DNA of 64,000 bases, taken from assembly GCA_003550325.1 (NCBI GenBank), contig QKWP01000073.1, positions 7,824 to 71,823 on the forward strand, in the 5' to 3' direction. The DNA comes from Gigaspora rosea (lineage: Eukaryota > Glomeromycota > Glomeromycetes > Diversisporales > Gigasporaceae). The notes below the pieces were generated by a model that did not search any database, was not told the DNA's origin, and was given only the letters and a program-made list of their open reading frames with translations. Shown here piece after piece: positions 11,185-23,588 of the stretch. How positions within the stretch are numbered: position 1 is the first letter of the stretch; every line of letters begins with the position of its first letter. A program made the position numbers and the translations under genes.

Positions 11185-12600
11185 TTTTTTAAACTTTGAG
11201 CAAGAATATCTCGATAAACACCAAATCAATTTCGATAAAATTTTTATTTATTTTTTTTTTTTTTTGAATCTACGATTCTGTAGAATTTAAAAATAAAAAA
11301 AAAAGTTCATCGAATTTGACTTTGTGGTTGTCAAGATTAGAGATGTGCAAAATGCATTATGTATTCAACGTTGCATGCTACATAATGTAGCATAATGCAA
11401 TGCAGGCTACCTAAAATTTCAAAATGTACATAGAAATTATTATATAATTTGATTCAAAAATTTTTAACTATAGTAATAAAATTATTATTTTGTGTATATA
11501 CGTTATAGTGAATACTTGTATTACTACTTGTTTTGTTTATAATCATCACTAACAATCTAATATTTTTTGGTGTTTATGGGGCTATATGGAAGTCTTAAAG
11601 CATTGTATTAGACCTACAACATTCTTATAGTGGTCTTTTATATCATAGTACTCTCATGGTGGTGGTTCTACAGCCTTGCAGTAGTTTTACTACATTTTCT
11701 TTTGTACTATTAATTCTAATCTTATTTTGTACTTTAAAAATATAATTTAAATCATTTATATCATTATTTATAATTTGTATTTTTAAATTTGCATGATAAT
11801 ATTTTTTGGCTATTTTTTATATATTATGCAGAATAGCATAATGCATCATGCAGCATAATGCTGCATTATGCAATGCAAGATCAAAAAAACATGCATTCGT
11901 ACATCTCTAGTCAAGATACCAAAGTCTGAAAATTTTTGACACAGTCTTTATTTTGATAGACGTTTTGAATTTTTTTAAAACTTTGAGCAACTGCATCTCG
12001 ACAACCACAATCAACTTTAATGAACTTTTTTTTTTTATTTGAATTCTACAGATTCGTAAAATGCAAATAAAAAAAAGACAGAGATCATCGAATTTGGCTT
12101 GATGGTTGTCAAGATATTTTTGCTCAAAGTTTAAAACATTCAAACATCTATCAAAATAAAGGCTGCGTCATAATTTTTTTAAAACTTTGAGCACCGATAT
12201 CTCGATAACCATCAAATCAGTTTTGATAAACTTTTTTTATTTAAGTTCTACGAATCTGTAGAATTCAACTAAAAAAAGTTCATCGAATTTGGCATGGTAG
12301 ATGTCAAGATATCATCACTAAAAATAATAAGATTTCTATCTATTGCCACTGGTAATCATTACCAATGTTGCTATATCTCAAAAAAAGTCTGCTAAAATTT
12401 TGGCGCAGCCTTTATTCTGATATGATAGTCGGTTTGAATTTTTTAAACCATTGAGAAATAATATCTCGACAACCATCGAGCCAAATTCAATAAAGTTTTT
12501 TTAATTAAATTCTACGAATCAGTAGAATTCAATAAAAAAAGGTTATTAAAATTGATTTGGTAGTTGTCAAAATATCATCACTTTAAAAAAATTTGGGGTT
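11185..12600. repeat. Tandem array of four palindromic repeats, about 205 bp each
   Basis: Units begin near 11190, 11979, 12181 and 12443 with AACTTTGAGCA and TATCTCGACAACCA. Each contains a palindrome with core AATTCTACGAATCTGTAGAA flanked by ACTTTTTTTATTT and AAATAAAAAAAGT, and ends GTTGTCAAGAT. After removing the MITE at 11338-11909 the spacing is about 209, 202 and 262 bp. Related singletons occur at 2.4-3.0 kb and 53.5 kb. No protein is encoded. Confidence 0.8.
11338..11909. mobile_element. hAT-type MITE with 8-bp target duplication
   Basis: The 572-bp element has ends TAGAGATGTGC and GTACATCTCTA, and many ATGCAT or GCATAATGC motifs inside both ends. It is flanked on both sides by GTCAAGAT (11330-11337 and 11910-11917), a perfect 8-bp duplication as expected of hAT transposition. 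It sits in the first unit of the palindrome array. No transposase frame. Confidence 0.92.
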
Positions 12601-13210
12601 TGAATAAAAATTTTTTTAATTTTTTTTTTTAATTTAATAATAAACTAATTTTAATCTTTTTAATACATCTTTATTAAACATTTTAAACATTTATAGTACG
12701 AATCGTTGTACCAGCTGAAACTTTTATTATCGAACTATCATCACAAAATTCATCACGTGTCCCATTATTTTTCAAAACAATTGTAATAAAATTTGGCGTT
12801 GTTTTTTTGTTTTTACATTTGTTTTGTTATTGGTTCCGATGTACAATTTTGAGATCGGAAGTGATCTTCAGCCAGAAATTGGAAAATCAGAAATTGGAAA
12901 ATCAGAAAATTATAAAATGGTTTATCCAGCAGCTTACTATGATCGTACCAACAGAATAGTTCATTGTAATTGCATTATCATCAAATAGCTTCGTTATTTG
13001 ATGATGATGCATTTTATCTTTGCTAGTTTTAAGTTTTGTCATTTATTATCATTCAGAAAAGGTTTCGCCTAACAAGTATAGTATAGTTGACTTTTCTTTA
13101 TAAAAAACTCCTAAATTAATTGCAAAATTATAAATTTACATTAGGAATTAAAGTACATCAAAAAACGTAATTTTATGCTTTATATAAACACCTCTCTAAC
13201 TTATTTAACT
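12601..13210. other. No gene; hairpin at 12972-13010
   Basis: A 16-bp stem (GCATTATCATCAAATA, one mismatch) closes a GCTTCGT loop, in the style of the small hairpins at 6947 and 27784. Otherwise no feature is recognised. Confidence 0.5.
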
Positions 13211-13560
13211 ATTAGTTATGAGAATATTTTGGCATTGAAGGAGTAAAAACACTTGTAACCACATTTCTTTAACTTTTTAAATCTTACAATAGTATTGGTA
13301 TTGAAGGTGTAAGAGCACTACAGAAACATTTTACATTAACACTACAACTTTTTTAGATCTTAGTTACAATAACATTGGTATTGAAGGAAGAAAAGCATTA
13401 GCAGGATCCTTTGCAAGAGCACTAATCTAATTTCTTTAGATCTTTCTTATAATAAGATTGCCTCTGAAGGAATATATGCATTAGTAGAAACTGTCCATAA
13501 AAGCACCATTTTAGTCTCTTTGGAACTTATGTTAACCGAATTATTTGTGAAATTGAGAGC
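13211..13560 (+). pseudogene. Leucine-rich-repeat (RNase-inhibitor type) relic
   Basis: The plus strand holds three to four diverged units of the ribonuclease-inhibitor LRR pattern. Readable pieces include NIGIEGRKALAG, LDLSYNKIASEGIYALVETVHK and STILVSLEL, spread over more than one frame with stops between them. Unit length is about 84 nt (28 codons), normal for this LRR class. No start, no flanking NB-ARC or F-box domain and no intact frame. It is a decayed fragment of a multi-copy family. Confidence 0.6.
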
Positions 13561-14909
13561 ACATTAAAAAATATCAATCATATATTATTGAAACAATCAA
13601 GAAAAAAAGTATTAATATATCAATAAATATGGATGCTTTTTTTAAATTTTATTATAAGATTATATTTGGTTATATAAAATTAATTGGTTATTCCCATAAT
13701 CGACCGATAAATAAATACTTATTGGTATATTTTTATTCTGTATGATTGAATACATTATTTTGTTAAAACTTTGATTAAAGATTTCTCAATAATAACATGA
13801 TCAAAAATTTTCCAAAAATAATATGATCAATGTCAATATTTACGACCATTTCTAATTCCATTATTGGGTTTCAAAATTAAAATCAGACAAATTTATTATA
13901 TTTTCCGATTTATAATTCGGAATAGTAAAACGGCTTTCAAAAAATCCTACTTATTTCCTAAATGCGCCACTTATTTGTTAATTTGGAACCTTCAATTCTG
14001 AAAATTTTAAATATCAAAGCGAACAGAACATTGTCATGACAACTTCACTTAATATTTGAAAACAAATAAAAAAAAAATATTAAAAAATTTAGCAAACAAT
14101 TACAAGGTATAAAGTTGCACTTGAAGTCGAATTTATATGGATTCCGAATCAACTTGTTTTGCAATTTAAAAGTGAACTTTAATATTGAGTTGTATTAGAC
14201 CTAGAGGTGCAGACATAGCTTGTCAAAATTGTAATAATTTATGGGTATGATACTGTAATTACGATAATTTATGGTATTATGTCCGTACCTTTAGTTATAT
14301 ACTAATATAGTATTAAAGAAATTTTGTAATTAAAATTAGATAATAAATATTTATAATTTTGATTAAGAATTTAAAAAAATTTAATCAGTAAAAAAATTTT
14401 TAAACTCTAGTTAAACTCATATAACTTACTATGTAAAGTAATAATTTGTAAAATTTTTAAAAAATGCTTATAATATAAGTAATAATTATTACAATATAAC
14501 TAATAATAATTTTTTTTTATAACAAGCCTTTACAATTTTTAAACTTTTAATTTGCAAAATATATTAATAAATTATAATTATGATTAACTTTACAAATGTA
14601 CAAAATCTAGTACATTGAAAATTACAAAAAATACAGTACTAAATTTAATACAAAAGGGTAAATCCAATCCATTAACGATAGATTTATTGTAGTTGGCATT
14701 AAAGTCCTAAGGTCTGGATCATTACTGTATATGAAAAATATGAGCTTCCACATACAGCATTTGCTCTAACGAGTTTTGTATTTTACTAAACTATATTTGT
14801 TTTCGTTATGAAAAATACCAAGATACGATTATCATTGCCATCAAATCATTCTAATCCTAATCTGAATCTTTGGGAGAAACTACGGTGCACCAACCTGGTA
14901 CGTATGGAC
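13561..14909. other. No gene recognised
   Basis: AT-rich sequence with frames closed everywhere. There is no clear terminal inverted repeat, RNA gene or tandem array. Confidence 0.45.
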
Positions 14910-15420
14910 TAGGGTGGTAACTCAACTAAGTAAATCAAAACTATGTGAGCAAACTATGGAATTTGATATATGATGTATTACAGTTTTTCGTATTACGCAA
15001 ATAAAAGACATTATTATATTTATTAAAATTAATAAATTTTAAAATGATACAACTTATCGAAAACCCAAGTAACTATCTAGAAATTTTTACAAGAGTTTTA
15101 TTAAATGTAAATTATTTAAATTTAATTAGTTAAAGTGAAAAAAAATTAGACCTCAAAAATACAAGTCCAAAGTTTAATAGAATTTTTGCAAAAAATCAAG
15201 CGTAACTTTTTAGAAATGACTTCTGCGAAGAAAAAAAATTCGAAAAAGAAGTGCAATGTCAAGGCGCATCTTTTAGAAATTTGTGCGTTCTTTATTAATT
15301 AAATAAAGTAATATCATATTTTAATTGATTATTTTAATTTCATCGATTGAAATCTGATCGTAGTAAAATTACTAATATTGCTAACATAGTTTTGATTTAC
15401 TTAATTGAGTTACCACCCTA
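14910..15420. mobile_element. MITE with 36-bp terminal inverted repeats
   Basis: The 511-bp element is bounded by TAGGGTGGTAACTCAACTAA and its complement, followed by GTAAATCAAAACTATG inside each end. The 8-bp flanks GTATGGAC and GTACGTGC agree at five positions, compatible with an eroded hAT duplication. Internally non-coding. Confidence 0.75.
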
Positions 15421-17050
15421 GTACGTGCGCACATGTTCTGGATGCTTTTACAATATAATTCTAACTTCATTTCTCGATTGAATCTGGTTTAATTTTCAAT
15501 TGGCTGGGATCATATGCTAAGAACTTAATTTTACCAAATGATGATTTTCCTAGCAAAATGATCCAAATATATATATTATAAAAACCGTTTAATGAATTAT
15601 CCATTTGCAACCAGTTTTGACTAATCTAAGTTTATTTCAAATTGATCTAAAACATCAGATAAACCAATGAATCAGAAAATTACAGTTAGGTATATATAAA
15701 ACGGGGAACAAAATACTACTGTATTAATTCATTTATCTGTCATTGTCCGGAACATAGTGACGGACAATTACGTATATGTTTAGGTAAGTTGATACGTACA
15801 AAAGTTACAACATCAATAATGTACGTACGTAACTTTAAATTTGTCAAAACGTGTTGTGATAGTTGCGTTTTGGGTTCATCATGTTATTTTGATATATGCA
15901 ATCGGAAATTATGTTTAAAAAATGGCAAGAATTAATTTTTGAATAGGCTCTTCGATATTTCCGATCAGGATAATTCGGACAAACTTAAACGGTTTTTATT
16001 TGCATACAAATCATGTTTATTTGATGCCAATAAAGGTAAAAGATGATTTATCTTTATATAAGAACTGGTATAGTATGTTGTTCTAAATTTGTTCGAAATT
16101 ATCCGATCGGAAAATGTCAAAGGGTCTGTTAAATACAATAGTATAACTTATACTACTATGAATAAAGAATGTAATTGTGATAAAGTATTGCTATATATTT
16201 GCTATATTGTTATCAACATAATCTCGCAATCCAACGGACTAATTTATACATGTATTTATAAAACTGTAGATTTCGAAACCCCGATACTGTAATAAAAATG
16301 CTTTTTAGATTGACTTATCGTCATAAATATATCATCAGCATATGACAGTAAATAAAATTCTACATTTGGTTATCTTTTCTCATGGCTGGTATTGATTATC
16401 GATGTTATTTTTTTTTGTTTGATAATGTTTCAAATTGATAAAAAAACAAATTTGTTCTATACTAAATTCAGCCAATTACTATCGTTATAAAAAACCGAAT
16501 TTGTCTACGTTAAATTTAGCAAACGACTATAAAAATGAATTTGTTCTATGCTAAATTTAGCAAAATAGAATAAACAAGAACCTTGTCAAATATGTTCAGG
16601 GGAGCAGGCCACTTTAATTTATCATTACGATTAGATTATTAGATATGAATATTCCATAAATTCTTTTACGGGTAGTTTATGAATATCCATATAAAATCTA
16701 GATGTTCATTCTATACTATTCGTGACTAAAACCCATCATCATTCGTTGAATAGTCATGATGAATATTCAAAGGGTCCCAGCTCTAATTCATACTATTAAT
16801 CTTTATATAATTACATATTTTACTGAGATAATGGTGCAAGATTTGCGTAACTGATCAATTGATCGACAATCAATTTCACATATATATAAGTTATGGTGAA
16901 TATAAAATTGTCAATTTCCGCTTCGCAGAAAAAAACATCACTATAGGTTTGTCTTTCCATCTCGGTCTATATGTGAAGATTTCGTAGCAATTCTTTTTCG
17001 AACCACATTGTGAAACTAATTTTTACGCAAAAATCATAAATAGATATAAC
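15421..17050. other. Intergenic with old foldback and MITE fragments
   Basis: At 15744-15773 a CGGAACATAGTGACGGACAA segment is a truncated TGTCCGGAGC-type terminus. Bases 15955-16130 are an eroded copy of the foldback at 40448-40712 (shared GATCAGGATAATTCGGAC arms). Bases 16432-16565 hold three degenerate units of about 55 bp around AATTTGTTCTATACTAAATT. The ATG-initiated frame at 16089-16292 crosses the foldback and resembles no family. The last 150 bp precede the pseudokinase gene and should hold its promoter; I see no definite element. Confidence 0.5.
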
Positions 17051-19122
17051 ATGTCACGTGAAAATATTATTATTAATATTGTTGCTTCTACTCGAAGTCT
17101 CTCAAGTCTCTCCGAAGAGCCTAATAAATTAAGTGAGGATGAAGAGGGCAAATTACTCAAATATCTTATTGACAAGGATACTAATGTAGATGATGTAGAA
17201 AAAAACCTTAATCTCTGCGAGACAAATGACGCTAAGCTCGGATACTTGAAAGAGCTATCAAAGAAAAAGCCTGGTGCGTGCCTATGATTTGCCCGTCTGT
17301 CATATTCGCCAACATAATCGAATACTTACTTATTCTTATGCTTTTCTTTTCTGCTTCTTACCGTCAAACCCGCCCAAAAAACACATTCGCGTGACTTAAC
17401 CACTGTTTCACTTCGCCCGGGCCATATCATGTGTTAAATATTGATTTTTTTTCCCTATCATTTCATTTCCTCTCCCTTCTCTTTTTTTAAATAGATAGAG
17501 AGAACGAGAGACTTACCTTGCAAGAACTTCTCCGAACAGTTCTTCCTGTTCCTACAATGCATTTGATTAATATAAAGTCCACAACAAAAAGAGCAGCAAG
17601 GAGAAAAATTCCTAATTATCCGGTTCTGGCATGGAATGATTTTCTTACTGAAGCCTTTAATGCATCAAAACGTCTTGACGCAAATGATCGTAAATATAAT
17701 AGGCCTAACGTCATTGAGGAGTGGTGGTTATCTGTCGAAGATTCCGTTGTTGACATGTTCTTGAAAACGATGAAAGCTACCAACAATCAGAGATTAATTA
17801 CTTTGTCACCGCAAGAACTTTGGAGTAGGTGTTTTATGTTTTGGGCTATCAAAGGTCAACCAGATGCTATACGCTGTGCTGGTGGCATACAGCTTTTGAA
17901 TGCTTCTCTGTTACTTTCAGTAGTTGAAATTGAAACTGAACAGTTGATGAGGACTTTGGTAGATGATGAAACTGAATTGTTTAATGCATATAACACAGCA
18001 TTGAGAATAAAAGATGATGGAACAACCGAGTACACTCGACATCAAAAGATTATCAGAATTGTTAAACAACTTTTTGGATATATGGTCGTTAATGACCTCA
18101 AATATGGTCTTCTTACAACATATATTCGAACATGGTTTTTTTATCATCAGGTTGTCAGTCCGAACGACCATGATAGTTTGAACATTCTTTACATTTCTCC
18201 AGCAGTTTATATCAATCAAAGTCACACAGGTGATAGTGCATCATTCCTTGAATGTATGTATTATTTTGAACGTATATCTACAATGAATCCAACTACACAT
18301 TATTCACTACCTAATATTTATGATGGTGATTATGATTATGATGGAAGCGATGATAATGAAAACAAACATGAGGATGAAGATGATAAAAATACAGACGAAT
18401 ATCGACCACCAAGTTCTAAAAATATTCTTAAGAGAACTTCAGGAGTAACCATTCGCAGCCAATCAAAAAAAAGAAAAGTAGAACTAAATGATAATGAATT
18501 TCTCAATAGTATGAAAAATCATAATCGTAATCAATTCTCATTTGGCGATGTGTTGAGAAATGGTCAATCTGGAACTATTTTAATGGCCAAGCTTCACGAA
18601 CAAGTAGGTGTCCTTAAAATGGTCGATCTATATAAAAAAGAGTATCCGTTACAGGAAATCTTAAATGAGATTAAAATGTACCTTGGACCTCTCAAAGAAA
18701 TTCAAGGCATCTACATACCAAAGCTTCTTAAATATGGGTTCTCCATGAGGCATTTGCTTTTATACTTACATCGTTGGTCGGAGAGTCATTTGCAAATATT
18801 AAAAATATCACAGAAAAAGAAAAGCAGTTGGCCATTAATGGTTTACTGGCAATACACGCAAAAGGAGTGAAACATGGGTATATTAGATCAAAAAATATAA
18901 TGATAGAAAGGAATGAATTAACGGGTCGTTCTAATGTGCGGTGGATTAATTTTGCGCGGAGCAAAATGATTAAGAATGCAAAAAATCTGGACAAGGAATT
19001 ATCCGAATTAAAACGCTTGCTTGGCGTATGTTAAGATTTTACCTTAAATAATATTGCACTAAAATCACCATTATCTTATTATCTTCTAGGAAAGAGTGAA
19101 TGGGTCCAGCATAATGTGTTAG
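17051..19122 (+). CDS. Pseudokinase with acidic linker and nuclear signal (one frameshift)
   Basis: Exon 1 (17051-17273) starts MSRENIIINI. A 221-nt intron (17274-17494, GTGCGT to AATAG) leads in frame to exon 2. A 64-nt intron (19026-19089, GTATGT to TTCTAG) leads to a short terminal exon with stop at 19120-19122. The protein has a 250-residue N-terminal region I cannot assign, an acidic Asp/Glu linker, SQSKKRKVE (a strong basic nuclear signal), then a kinase-like domain beginning FGDVLRNGQSGTILMA with the LKM lysine. Catalytic Asp is lost twice: HGYIRSKN where HGD would stand, and INFARS where IDFARS/DFG would stand. Hence probably a scaffold, not an enzyme. A one-base deletion near 18738 shifts the frame inside the kinase domain; the two frames read continuously either side of it. 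Relatives seem frequent in this fungal group. Confidence 0.7.
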
Positions 19123-20305
19123 TAGCTTACCGCGTTAGTATTATATAATAAATGCTGTCTTAATTCATGTATTAATTAACTATGCACACTGCACATGTGA
19201 TTTCCTATTAATATTAATAAAAAAAAAGCCTCGTGTTATACTTTGTTATTTTCATTAGGAAAAACATAATATAAATATTACATTCTAAGCAAGGATTGAT
19301 TAATAATGAGATTATTATTTGTTTGGCGAGTTGGGGCCAATGATATCAAGCAAATTAAGCAAATTCAAACTTTTATCGTCACGACACTAGCAAATATATC
19401 CCAGAATGGTGTTTGCCAAAGTTCGTTTTCGTAAGAAACATTTACTATGCCACAAGTCATATGATGTTTTGATGTTTTGATGTAGTATAATAACTATATA
19501 TTTGGTGTGTCGAGTAAGATCGTATATAATTTTTACAAATACAAAAACCAACTCATCCTAATATCATACTCATCAAAATAACAAGTTTATGTAATAGAAT
19601 TTTTTTTGTGTAATGCATCAGAATATATAAAATAAATAAATAAATAATACAGTAATAACTGATGTAAACATTGTTATAAAAGGAACATCGCAAAAAATAC
19701 TTTTTTTTGAAAAATGAAGACATGGCTATTTCAATTGCAAATGAAAAACTACAAATGTTACATGGCTTGATTTCTGAGAGTAAATATTCCCGTGACTAAT
19801 TATGTAAGATCAAAATGTGCGACTTCTACTTTAAAGTACACTTAACAATTTTTGTGTTTTAATCTTGGCAAAATAGAACTTCAGAGGTATAAACTTTTAT
19901 AGATTGTTTGATTATCAACGAAATTAAATTAGTATGTAATTGATCTAATTAATCAATTAATTCGGGCTTGATGAAGCAATTGATTAGTTTCTCGGATTAT
20001 CCCTCCCACTTCTTACAAGCAAATTTGCCCGCAAAAAATTAATAAAATGTAACATCGCGAATGCCAGGAATGTTTGAAATATTAATAGATCTAATTACTC
20101 TTTATGCTTTAAAATAGATTTTACCATTATGTGTATTAGATATATTTTATATAATTTACAATTATTAGATATAATGGATATATAAATAGTATAACCAACA
20201 GATTATAAATAGACTTGATATCCCACTGGGAATCAACATTTTTAATTTTGAGAATCTCAATAAAAGTAAGAGTAACCATGTCATTCATACGATGAATTAT
20301 TTTTC
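19123..20305. other. No gene recognised
   Basis: AT-rich spacer after the pseudokinase gene with no frame, RNA gene or repeat that I can support. Confidence 0.45.
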
Positions 20306-20380
20306 GGTAATAACAGTATAGTTTTTCGATAATATAATTTTCGGCCGAAAATTATATCGAAAACTATACTTTTATTACTG
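20306..20380. repeat. 75-bp palindrome centred on CGGCCG
   Basis: The arms AGTATAGTTTTTCGATAATA and TATATCGAAAACTATACT meet at TTTTCGGCCGAAAA. The stem is about 30 bp with few mismatches and essentially no loop. It lies upstream of the GTPase-like exon. Confidence 0.8.
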
Positions 20381-20725
20381 TATTACTATTATGTACGCCA
20401 CATTTAAATTTCCTGTAAACCGCATATCGTTACTTATTAACGATAAATGAACTATTTTAACTTTGTTTTTATAGTAATATTGAACAAGAGTATATAAATC
20501 TAAATAAGAATTGTAAACGTACGTACGTATGTAGTCTGAAGAATCTTTATTTTATGGACCACACAATAGATTATTCACTAAAGATGAATGAAGATTATAA
20601 AGACTATGATTTTTATTTAAGAAGTACTGTATTACATATTTGCACCTTTATAATTTAGATATTAATTTATTATGTTAATGTAAATTATATTATTTTTTTG
20701 GTTAATATAAATTAAATTTATTTAG

Positions 20726-22576
20726 TTGGTTTGGATGGTACACCTTGGTTTGTCAATAAGTTTGCAAGTTTTTATGACGGAGTATACAATGAAACCTTGG
20801 ATGTATACATTATAACCACAGACGTTCATTTGGATAATTATACTATTAAAGTAGAACTTTTGAAAACCGGTATTGTTAAACTATTCTTATTATACATAGT
20901 TATTCATCACGGCTGATTGGCGAAATTTGAATGATCAAATATATTGTATCGATACTCGAAGAGACGTGGATTTAAATCAGAATGAAGTTCGATTCTGAGA
21001 TTCGTTACCATTTATGCGTTTATTTGTGTATTCCATCGAGTTAAACAATTATTACAATTATTGGAGTAATCTTATCAATACGCGAGGCGAGCCTTTTTTA
21101 TGCCAAGACGTCAACAATTAGCAGCGAATAAGAAATAAACTATACTACACAGCGTACTATTGTTTTTTTTTAATCAATTAAAAATATCCGAAATTGAATC
21201 ATATTCTAACGGGTATATATCCATACCGTATAATCAGTGTCAACAAAAATGTCGTTGCAAAATTTGCATTATATATAATAACGGGTTCATTTTGTAATCA
21301 CAATTGGAGTATTACTATTTTCTGTCTCAAACATAAATGAACGACGCCAAAAGAAAACCAAACTCATTTGATTCAGTTCTTAAAAATTTGAAGTTTCCTT
21401 TGGTGTTATTTATGTGCCGTAGAACGCCGCATATAATACCTGGGTATATATCAAAAAAACTAGCTAACTTGATTTGTACCCGGGGAATATCATGTAGGAA
21501 AAGGATAAAGTCCAAAAGGAAGTATTTCGAATGAAGTGTCATATTTGTTAGTCAAAAGTAAAGCACAAACCTTATGGATATTAAACGACAATAATGAGAT
21601 TTTAATTAATAGGATACTATTCCAGAAGATATGCCTGATTAAAATTTGCGGAATTATAATCATTTTAATCTGACGCTGATGTTAATTTGACGCATCTCAA
21701 AACTCAAATTTCATTCTGGCGCAACTCGATTTTAAATCAATGTCCATTACAATTTCACATATAATATATTTAAAGCAGATAAACCTTAATAGAGTCCTCA
21801 AAGCAAGCCTAATGCTGACAATTTATTTGATACCTTTTTTTTTTATAGGACGGAGCCTTAGACCAAATATTAAGTGAATTATTATTATTTTAATGCATAT
21901 GTTTTTTATATGATAACAATTTTATTTATCTTGTATTATTGTAGTTGTTATATATATTGATGGTGCCATATTTGTTTATGATATTTCTCGCACCGATATA
22001 TTAAAACAAATATCATAAAAGAACTTTCAGATGAATATAGGAATAAACATATGGTGCCTCTTACAATTATTGCGGACAAAAATGAGCTGAAAAGTTGAAA
22101 GGATATTTTAAAAGAAGCAAAAAATTATGTTGGTAATGTAATGTAAAAAAGTAATATAGTGCTATAAATAATGGTATTATCAATTAATATTTCGTATAAT
22201 TGAATATTTTTAGAAGAGATGCTTTTATTTGATATAACCTTAACTAAAGATAAAATAATCTTAACTAAAGAAAATACTATTGAAATTTTAAAAGGTATTT
22301 TATATTGCTATAGTAGTTCAAGAATAGTAAATCGCATTATTAATGAATATATATATCAATTCAGAGTACATATATAAGTTTTTAGACTTTATAGGTAAAT
22401 TTTCAAAGATAATGTTGATTCCTTAGATTAGATTTGTCATTAAGTATATATATTATAATTTAGAAATCAAAGATCTAAATGGATTAACCTTTCCAAATAA
22501 TCAATTTGAGCTCATGATGAGACGTGCAACACGATTATACTTATATGAAATCCAAACTCGATTAGTATCTTTGATG
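20726..22576 (+). pseudogene. Small-GTPase-like gene remnant (exon series)
   Basis: Several exon-like blocks bounded by splice signals read as a Ras-type GTPase. Block 20726-20869 (after TTTATTTAG, before GTATTG) encodes GLDGT at the P-loop position, then YNETLDVYIITTDVHLDNY, like switch I and strand 2. Its P-loop Lys-Ser/Thr is replaced by PW. Block 21945-22132 (after ATTGTAG, before GTAATG) encodes DGAIFVYDISRTDIL, the strand after switch II, and IIADKNEL, like the NKxD loop, with a frame slip and one TGA. Block 22214 onward encodes EEMLLFDITLTKDK. Block 22464-22576 encodes DLNGLTFPNNQFELMMRR. Together they suggest one gene leading into the micro-exon array downstream. Broken as it stands. 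The GTPase identity is moderate confidence; exon linkage is inference. Confidence 0.5.
21337..21534 (+). pseudogene. Lys/Arg-rich ORF, faint HMG-box resemblance
   Basis: A 65-codon frame starts MNDAKRKPNSF and contains IIPGYISKKLANLI. Both resemble, weakly, the KRPPNAFILF and EISKILG segments of MATA-type HMG boxes, a family expanded in Rhizophagus. The expected Trp and third helix could be read only by changing frame downstream (KDKVQKEVF). It lies between GTPase-like exons, so it may equally be intronic sequence. Low confidence. Confidence 0.25.
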
Positions 22577-23588
22577 GTAAACACATAGATGTATTGAATG
22601 AAGATTCATTTTTATCGCTAATATGTAGCAGTTATAAATTCATTTGCATTTTCATGATTGTATAAATATGTTCTTTATTAATTGCATAAATTGCTATGTA
22701 GAAAGTAAGTATAAATTTCAATAATATTCATTCATTTCATAATAAATAAAACAATAAATTAATCTTCCATGATTTTAATTTCTAGAAAGTGAGCATAAAA
22801 TTTCAACATGTATAAATTTACATTACATTGTAATAATTGATAATATATTAATTTTATGATTCTTAGCTTGTGAGTATAATTTCAGACACCATTCGCACAG
22901 TGCATCAAAAATCAATTAATGTTTTACTTACATAAATTATAGGACGTAAGTATAAACTTTTAATAATGTTCTTTTATAAAGTCAAAAAATTTTTATGAAC
23001 TACCGCATAATAATAATTAACACTTTATCATAGTTGGTTAGTTAAATAATAGTTATTTTGTTAAGTTATAATTTAAATTATGAATTGATCAATGCTATAA
23101 TCGACTATATAAATTACAGGGAGTGAGTATAAATTTCAATAATATTTATTATTAATATTTATTTGTTAATAAATTATAACTTTATAATGAATTAATCAAT
23201 GTTCTAATTGATTATATAAATTACAGTACGTGAGTATAAATTTCAATAATATCTATTAATATTTATTTATTAAATGATAATTTTATAATGAATTAATCAA
23301 TGCTCTGATTAATTACAGAGAGTGAGTATATATTTCAATAATATTTTTAATATTTATTTGTTAAATTATAAATTAATTATGCTCTAATCGATTATATAAA
23401 TTACAGGGAGTGGGTATAAATTTCAATAATATTTACTATATTAATTTGTTAAATTATAATTTTATAATGAATTAATCAATGCTCTAATTGATTATATAAA
23501 TTACAGGGAGTGAGTATAAATTTCAATAATAATGCTTTTATTATGAATTAACCAATGCTCTGATCGATTACAGTGGGTAAGTATAAAT

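Noticed and set aside
10867-11229. Two overlapping minus-strand frames with VRGFVNRQ repeats
   Set aside because: Read-through of the 19-bp minisatellite; the same peptide appears in every frame because the unit is not a multiple of three.
17917-18225. Minus-strand 102-codon frame
   Set aside because: Antisense shadow of the pseudokinase exon 2.
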